From positions 22,419-86,418 of the forward strand of contig CALFBH010000085.1 in the NCBI GenBank assembly GCA_937951615.1: DNA of 64,000 nucleotides, read 5' to 3'. Shown here piece by piece: positions 1 to 8,894 of this stretch (positions are counted from its first letter, which is position 1; each line of letters starts with the position of its first letter). Source of the stretch: an uncultured Saprospiraceae bacterium. Lineage in GTDB: Bacteria; Bacteroidota; Bacteroidia; Chitinophagales; Saprospiraceae. The notes beneath the pieces were generated by a model. The model made no database searches. It was given only the letters and a program-made list of their open reading frames with translations, and had not been told where the DNA came from. A program made the position numbers and the translations under genes.

Positions 1-297
1 TTAATATTTTTTTATCGGATAGAATCATGTTGGTTTTTTTATATGTGTTGCTGAACTGGGGTGTTTTACTGGGTTGCGCATCGGGGTGTTTTTTTGAACC
101 ACTAAGTTTCGAAGGGGCACTAAGGGGAATTTAATCGCTCAATTAGCTCAATTTGCCTCACCTAGCCTCTCCATCCTTCGGCGGAGAAAGACTTCGGCTG
201 CGCTTGCGTCGCGTTGCTTGCAAGCTGGACTTTTTTAGTGGCAGTTTCAGTAACTCAATCAACTAATTGCCAATATCCCAATCAACCAATACCCCAA
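1..297. repeat. Non-coding left edge with dispersed repeat words
   Basis: No gene is supported here. Around 73-107 there is a copy of a dispersed word (GCATCGGGGTG followed by a T-run and GAACCACTAAG) that recurs inverted at about 42571-42605, 42668-42705 and 51713-51749. Around 237-256 is the GTGGCAGTTTCAGT word shared with 44784-44903 and 55926-55980. The last 60 bases carry AATCAACCAATACCCCAATC-like words that are also seen near 30740-30890. These look like intergenic repeat debris downstream of the TonB receptor gene. Confidence 0.6.
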
Positions 298-2808
298 TCA
301 AAAATCAAATTTAAATCTTAGGTTAATACGTCTTGATGTTAGGTAATTCGGTACGGCTACATATTGGTTTTGAATGGTTTTCACCCAGGTGTTTGAAGCA
401 GCATTGGCAACTTCCAGTAGGTTGAAGACTTCAAAGCTCATCCAGGCGCGACGGGTGAAGCGGAAGGGATTTCTGCCTCGTTTCATACGGCGTTCTGCAT
501 CCCAGAGTAAATAGGAGAAACCAATATCAATACGATGATAAGGCGAGTAGCGGTACGTATTTCTATAGACTTCATTATTGCGCGGAATACCAAAGGGCAA
601 TCCTGTACCCACCACAAAATTCAGGTTCATTTTAAAGTTTTCATTCTTGGGCAGGTAATCCTGGAAGAACATAGAAAAACTGACCAGTTGATCGGTCGGT
701 CGTGCTACATCACTGACGACCATAGCCGCTGTATCGCCTACATCACGCCTCATGTGTTGGATGCCAATTAAAGATTCGCGGGTGCGGAGTAGCGATAGAT
801 TAATCCAAGATTCTGCACCTTCTACAAATTCGCCATTTAGACGTAAGTCAATACCCGTGGCATAGCCTTTTGCATCATTATTTCCATAATAACGAATCCG
901 CACATTGTCCACATCATAAGCTACAATGTCGGTGAGATCTTTATAATAAGCTTCTGCGATAAAGCGGAATGGGCGTCCATATAATTGAAAATCATTGACC
1001 AGTCCGAGCACACCATGAATCGATTTTTGCGAAAGCAAAGCCCGATTAACATTGCCATCCAGATCCCTTAATTCCCGATAAAATGGCGGTTGATAATACA
1101 GCCCACCAGAGGCTTTAATCATCAGATTCCCCTTGCCTTTCAGTGGTTTATAATATAACTGCGCACGCGGCGTGATGATCAGTTCTTCATTCAAATCCCA
1201 ATAAGAAGCCCGGACGCCAAGTGTGATGCCGACTTCTTTAGAGCTATCGCGCACCAGCTTCCAGGTATCCTGCAAATAGCCACTAAAACGATTGGATTGC
1301 AGGTCGATATCTGTTTTGACGACATTGAATAATTCCAAACCGCCACCGCCATTATAAGGTAAGCTGTAGAGCGCAGAATCTAAGCGTTCCCATTCATTGA
1401 GTTCATCGAGAATCTGCTCGCGCTGATACTTGACGCCCCAACGAACATGATGGCTGACTTGTTTGCCGATGCTGGGTTCACGATTGCGTTCCCAGCCGCC
1501 TTTATGTTCTACATTGGTCACATTGGCGGTGAGGTAATTGCGGACAAACTGTTGCTGCGTTCCTGCGCCGATGACGGCTACAATATCTTCACCTGCTCCA
1601 TCGTCACCCAAGTTGGTTTCCAATACACCAAGCGAATAACGTCCCGTAATATCTATGCGCTCATTCTCATTGCTTTGATAAGTAGAAGCCAGAAACTTCA
1701 GGTAATAATTGCCTACTTGTGGCAAATGACTCAGGGAAACCCCCGACATATAAGTATTGAAATTATCTGCTTCCTGACCATCAAACAGCACGCGATACTG
1801 GAAAGCGAGATTAATTAATCCGATGGTGGTATTGCGCTGAGTGGGGACAAAATTATATACACTGGTATTCACATTTCCAATCCAGCCCAACTGCCAAGTC
1901 TTGCTCAGGTCATAAGTCAGATTAGATTGTATATCAAAGAAATTAGGCACATATTCACCAGTTGTTTGCAGACTGCCGAGGAGGTAGCGTGTTGTTTTAT
2001 ATCTTGCTCCAATCAGGTAGCGAAAAGCCTGTTGATCATTTTTTTTCTTTTTGAAACTGCCTTCTATGTGTGCCGAACCACCGAGTAAACTCAGTCCCAA
2101 AGAAGCCCGAACAGAATCAGGACGTTTGTATTTTATATCCAACACAGAGGACAGCTTATCGCCAAAACGTGCCTGAAAACCACCAGACGAAAAAGCAATA
2201 GAACGAATCAAATCTATATTCGGAAAAGTCAGTCCTTCCTGCTGACCAGCACGGATGAGGAATGGACGATATATTTCAAAATCATTGACATAAACCAGGT
2301 TCTCATCATAGCTTCCGCCCCGCACAGAATACTGGGAACTCAGTTCGTCTGCACTACCAGTGATGCCCATGCCGATGGTCGCAATGTCGAGATTGCCGCC
2401 TGGATTGGGCATGTATTCTAGCGGTCGGGTGTCAAGGCTTTGCATGTCGCCTTCGTCGCGGATGCGCTCTTCTGATATTTCTGCTTCAATAATATCAATT
2501 GCCGATCTTTTCAGGGTAACATTGATGGTTTGCTTCTGTCCTTGTTTGAGATTGACGGTATAAGGTACTTTTTCGTAGCCGAGATAACTGAACTCAATTG
2601 TCAGGTTTTTATTGGGTGGTACTTTCAAGGTGAATCGTCCACGATTATCTGTTGTCGTACCGATGCCTTCGCTGGAAATACCGACACTGACAAATTCTAA
2701 TGCTTTTCCTTTTTCATCAGAAACCTTACCTGTGAGCGTTGCTTTTTGCTGGGCAACAACAAAAGTGCTTATCAGAAGTATAATAGAAAGTAGGAATGTT
2801 TTTTTCAT
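298..2808 (-). CDS. TonB-dependent outer-membrane receptor with carboxypeptidase-like N-terminal domain
   Basis: An 836-residue protein. I place the start at 2808 (MKKTFLLSIILLISTFVVAQ), because the longer frame to 2907 adds residues not like a signal peptide and reads through a CGCAAAGACGC intergenic repeat. Order: signal peptide, a CarboxypepD_reg-like beta-sandwich (about residues 22-105, starting TLTGKVSDEKGKALEFVSVG), a plug domain (about 125-230, with SVRGGSYDENLVYVND), then a 22-strand-type beta barrel ending in RFKFDF with a terminal phenylalanine as expected for BamA-inserted barrels. The family imports ligands through the outer membrane using TonB energy. The substrate cannot be told: no SusD partner is adjacent, so it is not an obvious Sus-type glycan system. 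Confidence 0.93.
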   Translation of the reverse strand: MKKTFLLSIILLISTFVVAQQKATLTGKVSDEKGKALEFVSVGISSEGIGTTTDNRGRFTLKVPPNKNLTIEFSYLGYEKVPYTVNLKQGQKQTINVTLKRSAIDIIEAEISEERIRDEGDMQSLDTRPLEYMPNPGGNLDIATIGMGITGSADELSSQYSVRGGSYDENLVYVNDFEIYRPFLIRAGQQEGLTFPNIDLIRSIAFSSGGFQARFGDKLSSVLDIKYKRPDSVRASLGLSLLGGSAHIEGSFKKKKNDQQAFRYLIGARYKTTRYLLGSLQTTGEYVPNFFDIQSNLTYDLSKTWQLGWIGNVNTSVYNFVPTQRNTTIGLINLAFQYRVLFDGQEADNFNTYMSGVSLSHLPQVGNYYLKFLASTYQSNENERIDITGRYSLGVLETNLGDDGAGEDIVAVIGAGTQQQFVRNYLTANVTNVEHKGGWERNREPSIGKQVSHHVRWGVKYQREQILDELNEWERLDSALYSLPYNGGGGLELFNVVKTDIDLQSNRFSGYLQDTWKLVRDSSKEVGITLGVRASYWDLNEELIITPRAQLYYKPLKGKGNLMIKASGGLYYQPPFYRELRDLDGNVNRALLSQKSIHGVLGLVNDFQLYGRPFRFIAEAYYKDLTDIVAYDVDNVRIRYYGNNDAKGYATGIDLRLNGEFVEGAESWINLSLLRTRESLIGIQHMRRDVGDTAAMVVSDVARPTDQLVSFSMFFQDYLPKNENFKMNLNFVVGTGLPFGIPRNNEVYRNTYRYSPYHRIDIGFSYLLWDAERRMKRGRNPFRFTRRAWMSFEVFNLLEVANAASNTWVKTIQNQYVAVPNYLTSRRINLRFKFDF

Positions 2809-2961
2809 GTTGTGAATCTTGTTTTGGAATGGGCCTGTCTTAGCCATTTTTCTCGCAAAGACGCTAAGACGCAAAGTTAAGACTATAAGCCTTTTTATTT
2901 GCATCATTTATTAGAAGTTATTCTTTTCAAATTTCTTAACGTTTTTATAATAATGATATTG

Positions 2962-2969
2962 TATTTTTG
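2962..2969 (+). promoter_or_regulatory. Bacteroidota -7 box (TATTTTTG)
   Basis: TATTTTTG fits the TANNTTTG -7 consensus of Bacteroidota sigma-A promoters and lies 33 bases before the ATG at 3002. No clear TTTG -33 element is visible, so this is a moderate call. Confidence 0.4.
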
Positions 2970-3001
2970 CAATCTTCTTCCATAAAAAGGAAGCGCAATT
3001 T

Positions 3002-4561
3002 ATGGTAAAGCAAATAGAATTAAAATTATTGCCTCAACAGGCTTATGACGAGCAGTATATTCTTGAAGAAGCTGCTCGACAACTTGGTGTCAAAACCACA
3101 GAAATTACAGAAATTATCCAGTCCCGACGCTCGATAGATGCGCGGCAGCGACAGGCTTTTATCATGCTGAAAATTGAGGTCTATATTGGTGAAAAGCCTC
3201 CGCCCGTTCCTTCTCTATTATCTTCCATTTCAAATTTGCCGCCGAAGGCGAAGCGGGTCATTATCGTCGGTGCAGGTCCAGCAGGCTATTTTGCGGCTTT
3301 AGAATTGCTGGAATTGGGGATTCAACCTATCATTTTCGACAGAGGGAAAGATGTGCGTAGCAGGCGGCGTGACCTTCGTGCTATTCAGCAATTCGGAGAA
3401 GTCAATCCACATTCCAATTATTGTTTTGGAGAGGGTGGGGCAGGCACTTATTCGGATGGTAAACTATATACCCGCTCCAAGAAACGAGGAAATTATATCA
3501 AAGTCCTGAAATTGCTGGTCGAGCATGGTGCAAAAACGGATGTCCTCATTGATGCACATCCGCACATTGGTTCAAATAAACTGCCTGGCATTGTGGCGAA
3601 TATTCGGGAAACTATTATTCAACATGGCGGAGCGGTGCATTTTGATTCGCTTGTAACGGATTTTATTATTCAGGATAAAAAGATGAAGGGGGTTGTGGTA
3701 AATGGAGAAGTTGAGCATCTGGCAAATGCTGTTATTCTGGCTACGGGGCATTCTGCAAGAGATATTTTTAAATTATTGCATCGGCATAAAATTCGTATTG
3801 AAGCCAAGTCTTTTGCTTTGGGCGTTCGCATTGAGCATGAGCAAAGTCTGATTGATCGTATCCAATATAAAAAACCAGAGCGTGACGAACACTTGCCCGC
3901 TTCCAGTTATCGACTGGCTTGTCAGGTGGCAGAGCGTGGTGTGTTTTCGTTTTGCATGTGTCCGGGTGGGCTGATTGTTCCGGCTTCTACAGCACCGGGG
4001 GAGTTGGTGGTGAATGGCATGTCTATGTCGCGTCGCGATTCTCGTTATGCCAATTCGGGTACAGTGGTGGCAGTAGAGCCAGAGGATTTGCAGGCATTTA
4101 AACAATACGGTGTTTTTGCTGGGCTTGAATTTCAAAAAAGTGTAGAGCAGCAGGTTTTTGCTGCGGGAGATGGAACACAGCAGGCACCCGCGCAGCGGCT
4201 AACCGATTTTGCCAATGGAAAAACCTCTAAGTCACTTAATGAAACGTCTTATATTCCAGGGATTTATGCTGCACCACTTCATCAGTTGCTGCCGACAGGT
4301 ATTGCAAAGCGATTGCGGGAAGGTGTTCGGATTTTTGATAAAAAAATGAAAGGCTACTTCACTGACAAAGCAAATGTAATTGGCGTAGAAAGTCGGACCA
4401 GTTCTCCCATTCGTATTCCGCGTTCTAAGGCAACTTATATGCATGATGATTTGTATGGCTTATTTCCATGTGGAGAGGGTGCAGGCTATGCGGGCGGTAT
4501 TCTTTCGGCGGCTATCGACGGGCAAAATGTAGCTAAGGCTGTTGCGGAGATGTTGAGGTGA
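3002..4561 (+). CDS. FAD-dependent dehydrogenase, COG2509 type
   Basis: A 519-residue cytoplasmic flavoprotein. The dinucleotide-binding motif GAGPAG is at residues 90-95, followed by an acidic IIFDRG strand end. The motif GEGGAGTYSDGKLYTR is characteristic of the uncharacterised COG2509 family, and the C-terminus has a second FAD contact (FPCGEGAGYAGGILSAAIDG). The N-terminal 85 residues form a small domain typical of this family. The substrate is unknown. It stands alone, convergent with the histidine kinase on its right. Family assignment is firm; function is not. Confidence 0.9.
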   Translation: MVKQIELKLLPQQAYDEQYILEEAARQLGVKTTEITEIIQSRRSIDARQRQAFIMLKIEVYIGEKPPPVPSLLSSISNLPPKAKRVIIVGAGPAGYFAALELLELGIQPIIFDRGKDVRSRRRDLRAIQQFGEVNPHSNYCFGEGGAGTYSDGKLYTRSKKRGNYIKVLKLLVEHGAKTDVLIDAHPHIGSNKLPGIVANIRETIIQHGGAVHFDSLVTDFIIQDKKMKGVVVNGEVEHLANAVILATGHSARDIFKLLHRHKIRIEAKSFALGVRIEHEQSLIDRIQYKKPERDEHLPASSYRLACQVAERGVFSFCMCPGGLIVPASTAPGELVVNGMSMSRRDSRYANSGTVVAVEPEDLQAFKQYGVFAGLEFQKSVEQQVFAAGDGTQQAPAQRLTDFANGKTSKSLNETSYIPGIYAAPLHQLLPTGIAKRLREGVRIFDKKMKGYFTDKANVIGVESRTSSPIRIPRSKATYMHDDLYGLFPCGEGAGYAGGILSAAIDGQNVAKAVAEMLR

Positions 4562-4610
4562 TTAATTACGAATTACGAATGTGGGAATTACGAATTTTTC
4601 CTTACTTAAT

Positions 4611-6188
4611 TCATTTGATTTCCTTCAATAAGCCATTCTTTGCCTTGCTTGCTGTTGTCATTGACTTCTTCAAGGATTTTTTTATTGTGAACCAAAAGGT
4701 AGAACCCTTGCCTGGAGTTGAATCTAGTCCTATTTGTCCCTGATGCTGGTCGATTATTTTTTTCACCATAGCCAAGCCAATTCCAGTACCTTCATATTCC
4801 GTGTTGGTGTGTAAGCGTTTGAATAAGAGGAAAATTTTATCCTGAAATTCAGGCTCAATTCCAATACCATTGTCTTGCACGGAGAACAGCCATTGATCTT
4901 CCTGTTCTTTACAATTAATGGTGACAACAGGTTTTACGCCTTCTGCTGAAAACTTCAAAGCATTGGCAATAAGATTTTGAAAAACCTGTCGAATTTTGGT
5001 CTGATCTGCCAATATAGAATCAGGTAAATTTTGGATAATAATATCTGCCTGTTTTTCTTCAATACTTTTTGCCAATTCTCTGATAAGTTGGCTGAGTAGT
5101 TTTTCCGGATTAATTTTTATAAGCTCAATTTCTGTTGTATTCACTCTGGAGTAAGAAAGCAAATCATTGATAAGGCGCTGCATATTGATCGCAGAAGAAG
5201 TGATGAAACCCATGAATTCTCGTTCTTCTTCTGATAGTTTCCCTTTCAGCCTTCTTTCTAATAATTGTGTAAAACTGGTGATAGATCGGAGTGGAGTTTG
5301 TAAATCGTGAGAAGCGAAATAAGCAAAATTTTCCAGTTGTAGATTTGAAGCAATGTATTTTTCCAGCTCTTCGTTTTTTGCTTTAATAGTCTCCCGATAT
5401 CGTTTATCAGATTCTTTTTTAGCCTGTTTGTCCAATACTCTTTTGGTAATGTCATGGAAGATGATAAATGCTTCACCATATTTTTGATAAGTAGGTACAA
5501 CATTGCTGCTTACAATAATCTCTTCCTGATCTGCATTGATAACAACTCCAAGTACTTGGAAAGCTTCTCCGTCCATGACTCTTTGTCCGTGATTTGTTGT
5601 TTGTTCGTGTAAATCAAATCCTGAAAAGTACTTGGATTTTTTAGGGATCAAACCAAATCTGTTTATTTTAAGAAAGTCTACTCTGGTTTTGTATCCAAAC
5701 ATTTTGAATGCAGCATCATTAAAGTCACTTATTCTTTCCTCATCATAATTATAAATGATAATCGCATCCAGCATATTGCGGAATAATGCTTCAAACCTCA
5801 CCTTCGATTTTTGAAGCTCTTCCTTTTTACGAACCCTTTCTGTAGAATTTCGAGAAGCTCCAATGATATTGACCTGCCCTTTTTTTATGGAGTGCACCTT
5901 TAAGTGCATAGAGAAAAAAGCTGTTTCTTCACTGCCATTGTTTAAGGGTAAATTCTGACTCCAGGTATCCTTTTCTCTGGTTTTAAATTGCTCAAGTATT
6001 TCTATTAAGTCTTGCCGTGACTCTGTTTCTACATGCTTTAAAATGGATGTTCCAATGATGAGCTGAGATGTAGTACCTAGTACTCTTGCAAAAGCATGAT
6101 TGGCGTAGGCAATAATATCGTTTTGAAGCTGAAAAATTCCAGCTTCATTGTCTTCTATGAGAATTTCGTATGATAAAGGACTATCCAA
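4611..6188 (-). CDS. PAS-domain sensor histidine kinase, soluble
   Basis: A 525-residue protein with two PAS domains (about residues 10-115 and 130-250), a short coiled-coil linker, a HisKA dimerisation domain with H294 in FASHDLQTPL, and an HATPase_c domain with N-box NLIANALKFS (405-414), G1 DNGIGI (439-444) and G2 GTGIGLAM (467-474). There is no membrane segment or signal peptide, so it should sense an internal signal, presumably through the PAS pockets. No response regulator or REC domain is attached or adjacent; it is an orphan kinase in this window. The DLQTP H-box is of the phytochrome/hybrid-like HPK class common in Bacteroidota. The gene is 18 bases downstream of the secreted protein gene on the same strand. 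Confidence 0.93.
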   Translation of the reverse strand: MDSPLSYEILIEDNEAGIFQLQNDIIAYANHAFARVLGTTSQLIIGTSILKHVETESRQDLIEILEQFKTREKDTWSQNLPLNNGSEETAFFSMHLKVHSIKKGQVNIIGASRNSTERVRKKEELQKSKVRFEALFRNMLDAIIIYNYDEERISDFNDAAFKMFGYKTRVDFLKINRFGLIPKKSKYFSGFDLHEQTTNHGQRVMDGEAFQVLGVVINADQEEIIVSSNVVPTYQKYGEAFIIFHDITKRVLDKQAKKESDKRYRETIKAKNEELEKYIASNLQLENFAYFASHDLQTPLRSITSFTQLLERRLKGKLSEEEREFMGFITSSAINMQRLINDLLSYSRVNTTEIELIKINPEKLLSQLIRELAKSIEEKQADIIIQNLPDSILADQTKIRQVFQNLIANALKFSAEGVKPVVTINCKEQEDQWLFSVQDNGIGIEPEFQDKIFLLFKRLHTNTEYEGTGIGLAMVKKIIDQHQGQIGLDSTPGKGSTFWFTIKKSLKKSMTTASKAKNGLLKEIK

Positions 6189-6206
6189 AGTGTTTTAGAA
6201 TAAAAT

Positions 6207-7931
6207 CTATTCGAGCACTAATTTTTTTGACAACATATTTCCATTTTTATTGACTCGAATAATATACACGCCTCCCGGTATAGCATCATTCAATTGGACT
6301 GGAATGGCATTATATCCCGTTGCTAGTTCAAAAGTGTGTTGAAATACAATTTTCCCATTGATGTCCATGATTTCAGTTTCTAGTGGAAAAGCGTATTTCG
6401 GATTATTAAATTCCATGACGAGCGAACGATTATTTTTGTAAACAGGATTGGGGAATACATGAAATGTAATATCTCCAATATCTACTTTCACAGACTGAAC
6501 ATCTGAATAATAAGTTTGTCCGTCGGTTTCAATTATTTTCAAACGATAATAAGTCGTTCCTCCGCTTAATAAATAATCAAAAAACTCATAATCTGTGACA
6601 TTCCCTGCACTGCCTTTTGCTGGAATGGAAGTGACTTGTTCATAATCAATGCCATCGTTAGAACGTTCAAGTTCAAATTTTTCAATATTTATTTCTGATG
6701 CGGTAACCCAGTTGATACGCGCCTGTTTATTGTCTGTTGCGTTCACTTCAAAACGGGTCAGTTCCAGTGGAAGTAGTTCATTGACGGTGAACGACCATTC
6801 TGCTGAAACACTAGCATCTGTATTATCGACAACACGCCAGCAGTAAGTTTCTGTATCATTGAGAAGACCAGCTGGTAATTCATAAGTATTTACACTGACC
6901 ACTTCAGAATGAATCAAAGTACTTAAAGTTGGTGGAGCATAAGGGAAAAAACTATTGCTGAAACGATAAAAATGATTGGGTTCACCAATGATATAAATAT
7001 TTCCGTCAGGAGCAACGGCAACGCCTTCCGCTTGTGCAAGACTGAAAATTACCGTGCCATTGGCACCACCAGTAGTGAGGTCTAAGCGACTATATTCTTC
7101 ACCAGTTATAGGGTTGACTTCAACGACAGCTGCATTGAGCTGACTCATAATCAATAGATTTTCAGTAAAACCGTAATTGCTTAATGCTGATGGTAAACTC
7201 AAATGGTGTAAACCGGATAAATCGGTAAAGCCATAAGTATTATTCTGTATGTCAAACGGATTGGAAGCTGTAATCGTTCCAGTAAAATCCGCAGGTACTT
7301 CAAAGGCATGAATCGTCATAGGATAGTATTCCTGAACAACATACATGATATTGGTACTAGAATCGTAACTCAAACCTTCCAGACCTGAATTATCATTCCA
7401 CGTCCCTGTCAATTGTACATAAGTACTTGGATAGACAATATTGCTGCCTGTTCCTATCAATACAAAAACAATGCGTCCGCGTCGTTCCTCTGCTATGGCA
7501 AACAAATCATTTCCCATATAAGTAATGGCTTCTGTATCATCAAAACCCGTCAGCGTAATAGTACGCAAAACAGTTCCGTCTGTATCCAATTCAAAAATAC
7601 TATTGGTATCATTATCAATGCCAAATAAAGTATTCGTGTTTTCATTATAGGCAAGTCCCGACAAATCACCTGTACCTGGAACACTGACTGGTCCAATATC
7701 CATGACATAATTGCCAAGCAATATAGTAGAGTCAGGACTAGGGGTACATTCGTAAAACTCAATAGTATAATCTCCAGATGTACCATTCCAGTTAAATTGA
7801 GGCGTTGTGTTATTCACATTAGAACGATCCTCTGGAAGTAATAAGTCAGGTATACTGTTAGGTGCATTATAGCCCGATAAGAGAATAAGGAGTCCGGTGG
7901 AAAGGAGGAGGGAAGTAAAAGTTTTGAGCAT
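6207..7931 (-). CDS. Secreted SdiA-regulated-domain protein with T9SS sorting domain
   Basis: A 574-residue protein with an N-terminal signal peptide (MLKTFTSLLLSTGLLILLSG). Residues about 80-335 contain repeated blade-like segments (DLSGLAYNENTNTLFGID, DTEAITYMGNDLFAIAEER, GLSYDSSTNIMYVVQE) matching the SdiA-regulated beta-propeller family. A short beta-sandwich follows, then a region typical of Bacteroidota surface proteins (NWVTASEINIEKFELERS ... YYRLKIIETDG). The last ~75 residues are a T9SS type A sorting domain (FPNPVYKN ... GVYIIRVNKNG). It should be exported through the type IX system. The ligand or role is unknown. Confidence 0.88.
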   Translation of the reverse strand: MLKTFTSLLLSTGLLILLSGYNAPNSIPDLLLPEDRSNVNNTTPQFNWNGTSGDYTIEFYECTPSPDSTILLGNYVMDIGPVSVPGTGDLSGLAYNENTNTLFGIDNDTNSIFELDTDGTVLRTITLTGFDDTEAITYMGNDLFAIAEERRGRIVFVLIGTGSNIVYPSTYVQLTGTWNDNSGLEGLSYDSSTNIMYVVQEYYPMTIHAFEVPADFTGTITASNPFDIQNNTYGFTDLSGLHHLSLPSALSNYGFTENLLIMSQLNAAVVEVNPITGEEYSRLDLTTGGANGTVIFSLAQAEGVAVAPDGNIYIIGEPNHFYRFSNSFFPYAPPTLSTLIHSEVVSVNTYELPAGLLNDTETYCWRVVDNTDASVSAEWSFTVNELLPLELTRFEVNATDNKQARINWVTASEINIEKFELERSNDGIDYEQVTSIPAKGSAGNVTDYEFFDYLLSGGTTYYRLKIIETDGQTYYSDVQSVKVDIGDITFHVFPNPVYKNNRSLVMEFNNPKYAFPLETEIMDINGKIVFQHTFELATGYNAIPVQLNDAIPGGVYIIRVNKNGNMLSKKLVLE

Positions 7932-8070
7932 CTTTTCTTTTTTAGCTATTCTTTAAAAATAATGGATACAAACTTACTTATATTTGTCGAGAAATAAGGC
8001 ATTTTGGTTGTATCAGGTATGATTATTGATATTGTGTATATGTTTTCGATTTACATTCAAAACAATTATT

Positions 8071-8673
8071 ATGTTCTTAAAATTAGTTTCAAATTCAACT
8101 TCTACTATAATGCTTCTCCTTTTAACGGCTGTTTCTCTGGTAAGTTACAGTTGTAAAGAAGATGATACGAGTCAGGACACTTCTGCTACCTTAAGGTATG
8201 ATGGAGACAACCTCACAGCACCTCAATTGCCTCCACAAACCTACGAAGGAGCAGCTCGATTTACCAATTCGCAACTGAGCAGGTATATTGGAGATGAGCT
8301 GACCGAAATTGAGTTTTATATCCAAGAACCACCTGCCTTTTGTGAAGTACGCGTGTATACCTCCAATGGAGGTAGCGCACCTGCCGAACAAATCTATGTG
8401 GCGAATGTAACGAATAGCATCAGTGCAAACAGTTGGCATACCCACACACTCACAACGCCATACATCATAGAAGACAAAGACTTATGGCTTAGTGTGCGAT
8501 TTGCTCATAGTGGAAATCAGCGTACACTTGGCTGCGACAGTGGCCCGGCTAGAGTGAATGGTGACTGGACTTATGATGGAACTGATCAAGCATGGATTCC
8601 ATTGGTACAACGCACTAGCGGAGCTATCAATATCAACTGGAATATCCGCGGGCTTGTGGAGTTTAAGGAGTAA
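8071..8673 (+). CDS. Lipoprotein of unknown function
   Basis: 200 residues from the ATG at 8071. The longer frame from 8026 would put about 15 extra residues before an otherwise good lipoprotein signal. The signal peptide runs into a lipobox VSYSC, followed by an acidic KEDDTSQD stretch as in Bacteroidota surface lipoproteins. The rest is predicted beta-rich (ARFTNSQLSRYIGDELTEIEFYIQEPP ... WHTHTLTTPYII ... DLWLSVRFAHS), a pattern seen in choice-of-anchor or jelly-roll domains attached to secreted proteases. I do not recognise the exact family. It is divergent from the secreted protein on its left and followed by a hairpin at 8740-8760. Confidence 0.75.
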   Translation: MFLKLVSNSTSTIMLLLLTAVSLVSYSCKEDDTSQDTSATLRYDGDNLTAPQLPPQTYEGAARFTNSQLSRYIGDELTEIEFYIQEPPAFCEVRVYTSNGGSAPAEQIYVANVTNSISANSWHTHTLTTPYIIEDKDLWLSVRFAHSGNQRTLGCDSGPARVNGDWTYDGTDQAWIPLVQRTSGAININWNIRGLVEFKE

Positions 8674-8739
8674 GATTAGGAAGATCAAGACCAAGTTTAA
8701 TCTGATAGCTATCGGATAAGATTAAGTTTAAATTTTTAA

Positions 8740-8760
8740 AGTGTTGCCTTTGGCAACACT
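8740..8760 (+). terminator. Hairpin after the lipoprotein gene
   Basis: Perfect 9 bp stem AGTGTTGCC / GGCAACACT with a TTT loop, inside a larger imperfect inverted repeat made of AAGTTTAA words (8695-8805). The T-tract is poor (CGTTATTTTA), so termination is possible but not certain. Confidence 0.5.
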
Positions 8761-8894
8761 CGTTATTTTAGACTTAAGCTTAAACTTATACTTAAACTTA
8801 ATTTGCTTTTCGCTAACTTGTCTTGCTCAATTTGGGTTAAGTGATAAAAATAGTCATTTACTCATTCAATAATCTACTCATTCTATCATTGTAT

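Noticed and set aside
298..2907. Longer start for the TonB receptor at 2907
   Set aside because: The extra 33 codons read through a dispersed CGCAAAGACGC repeat and hide the normal signal peptide that starts at 2808.
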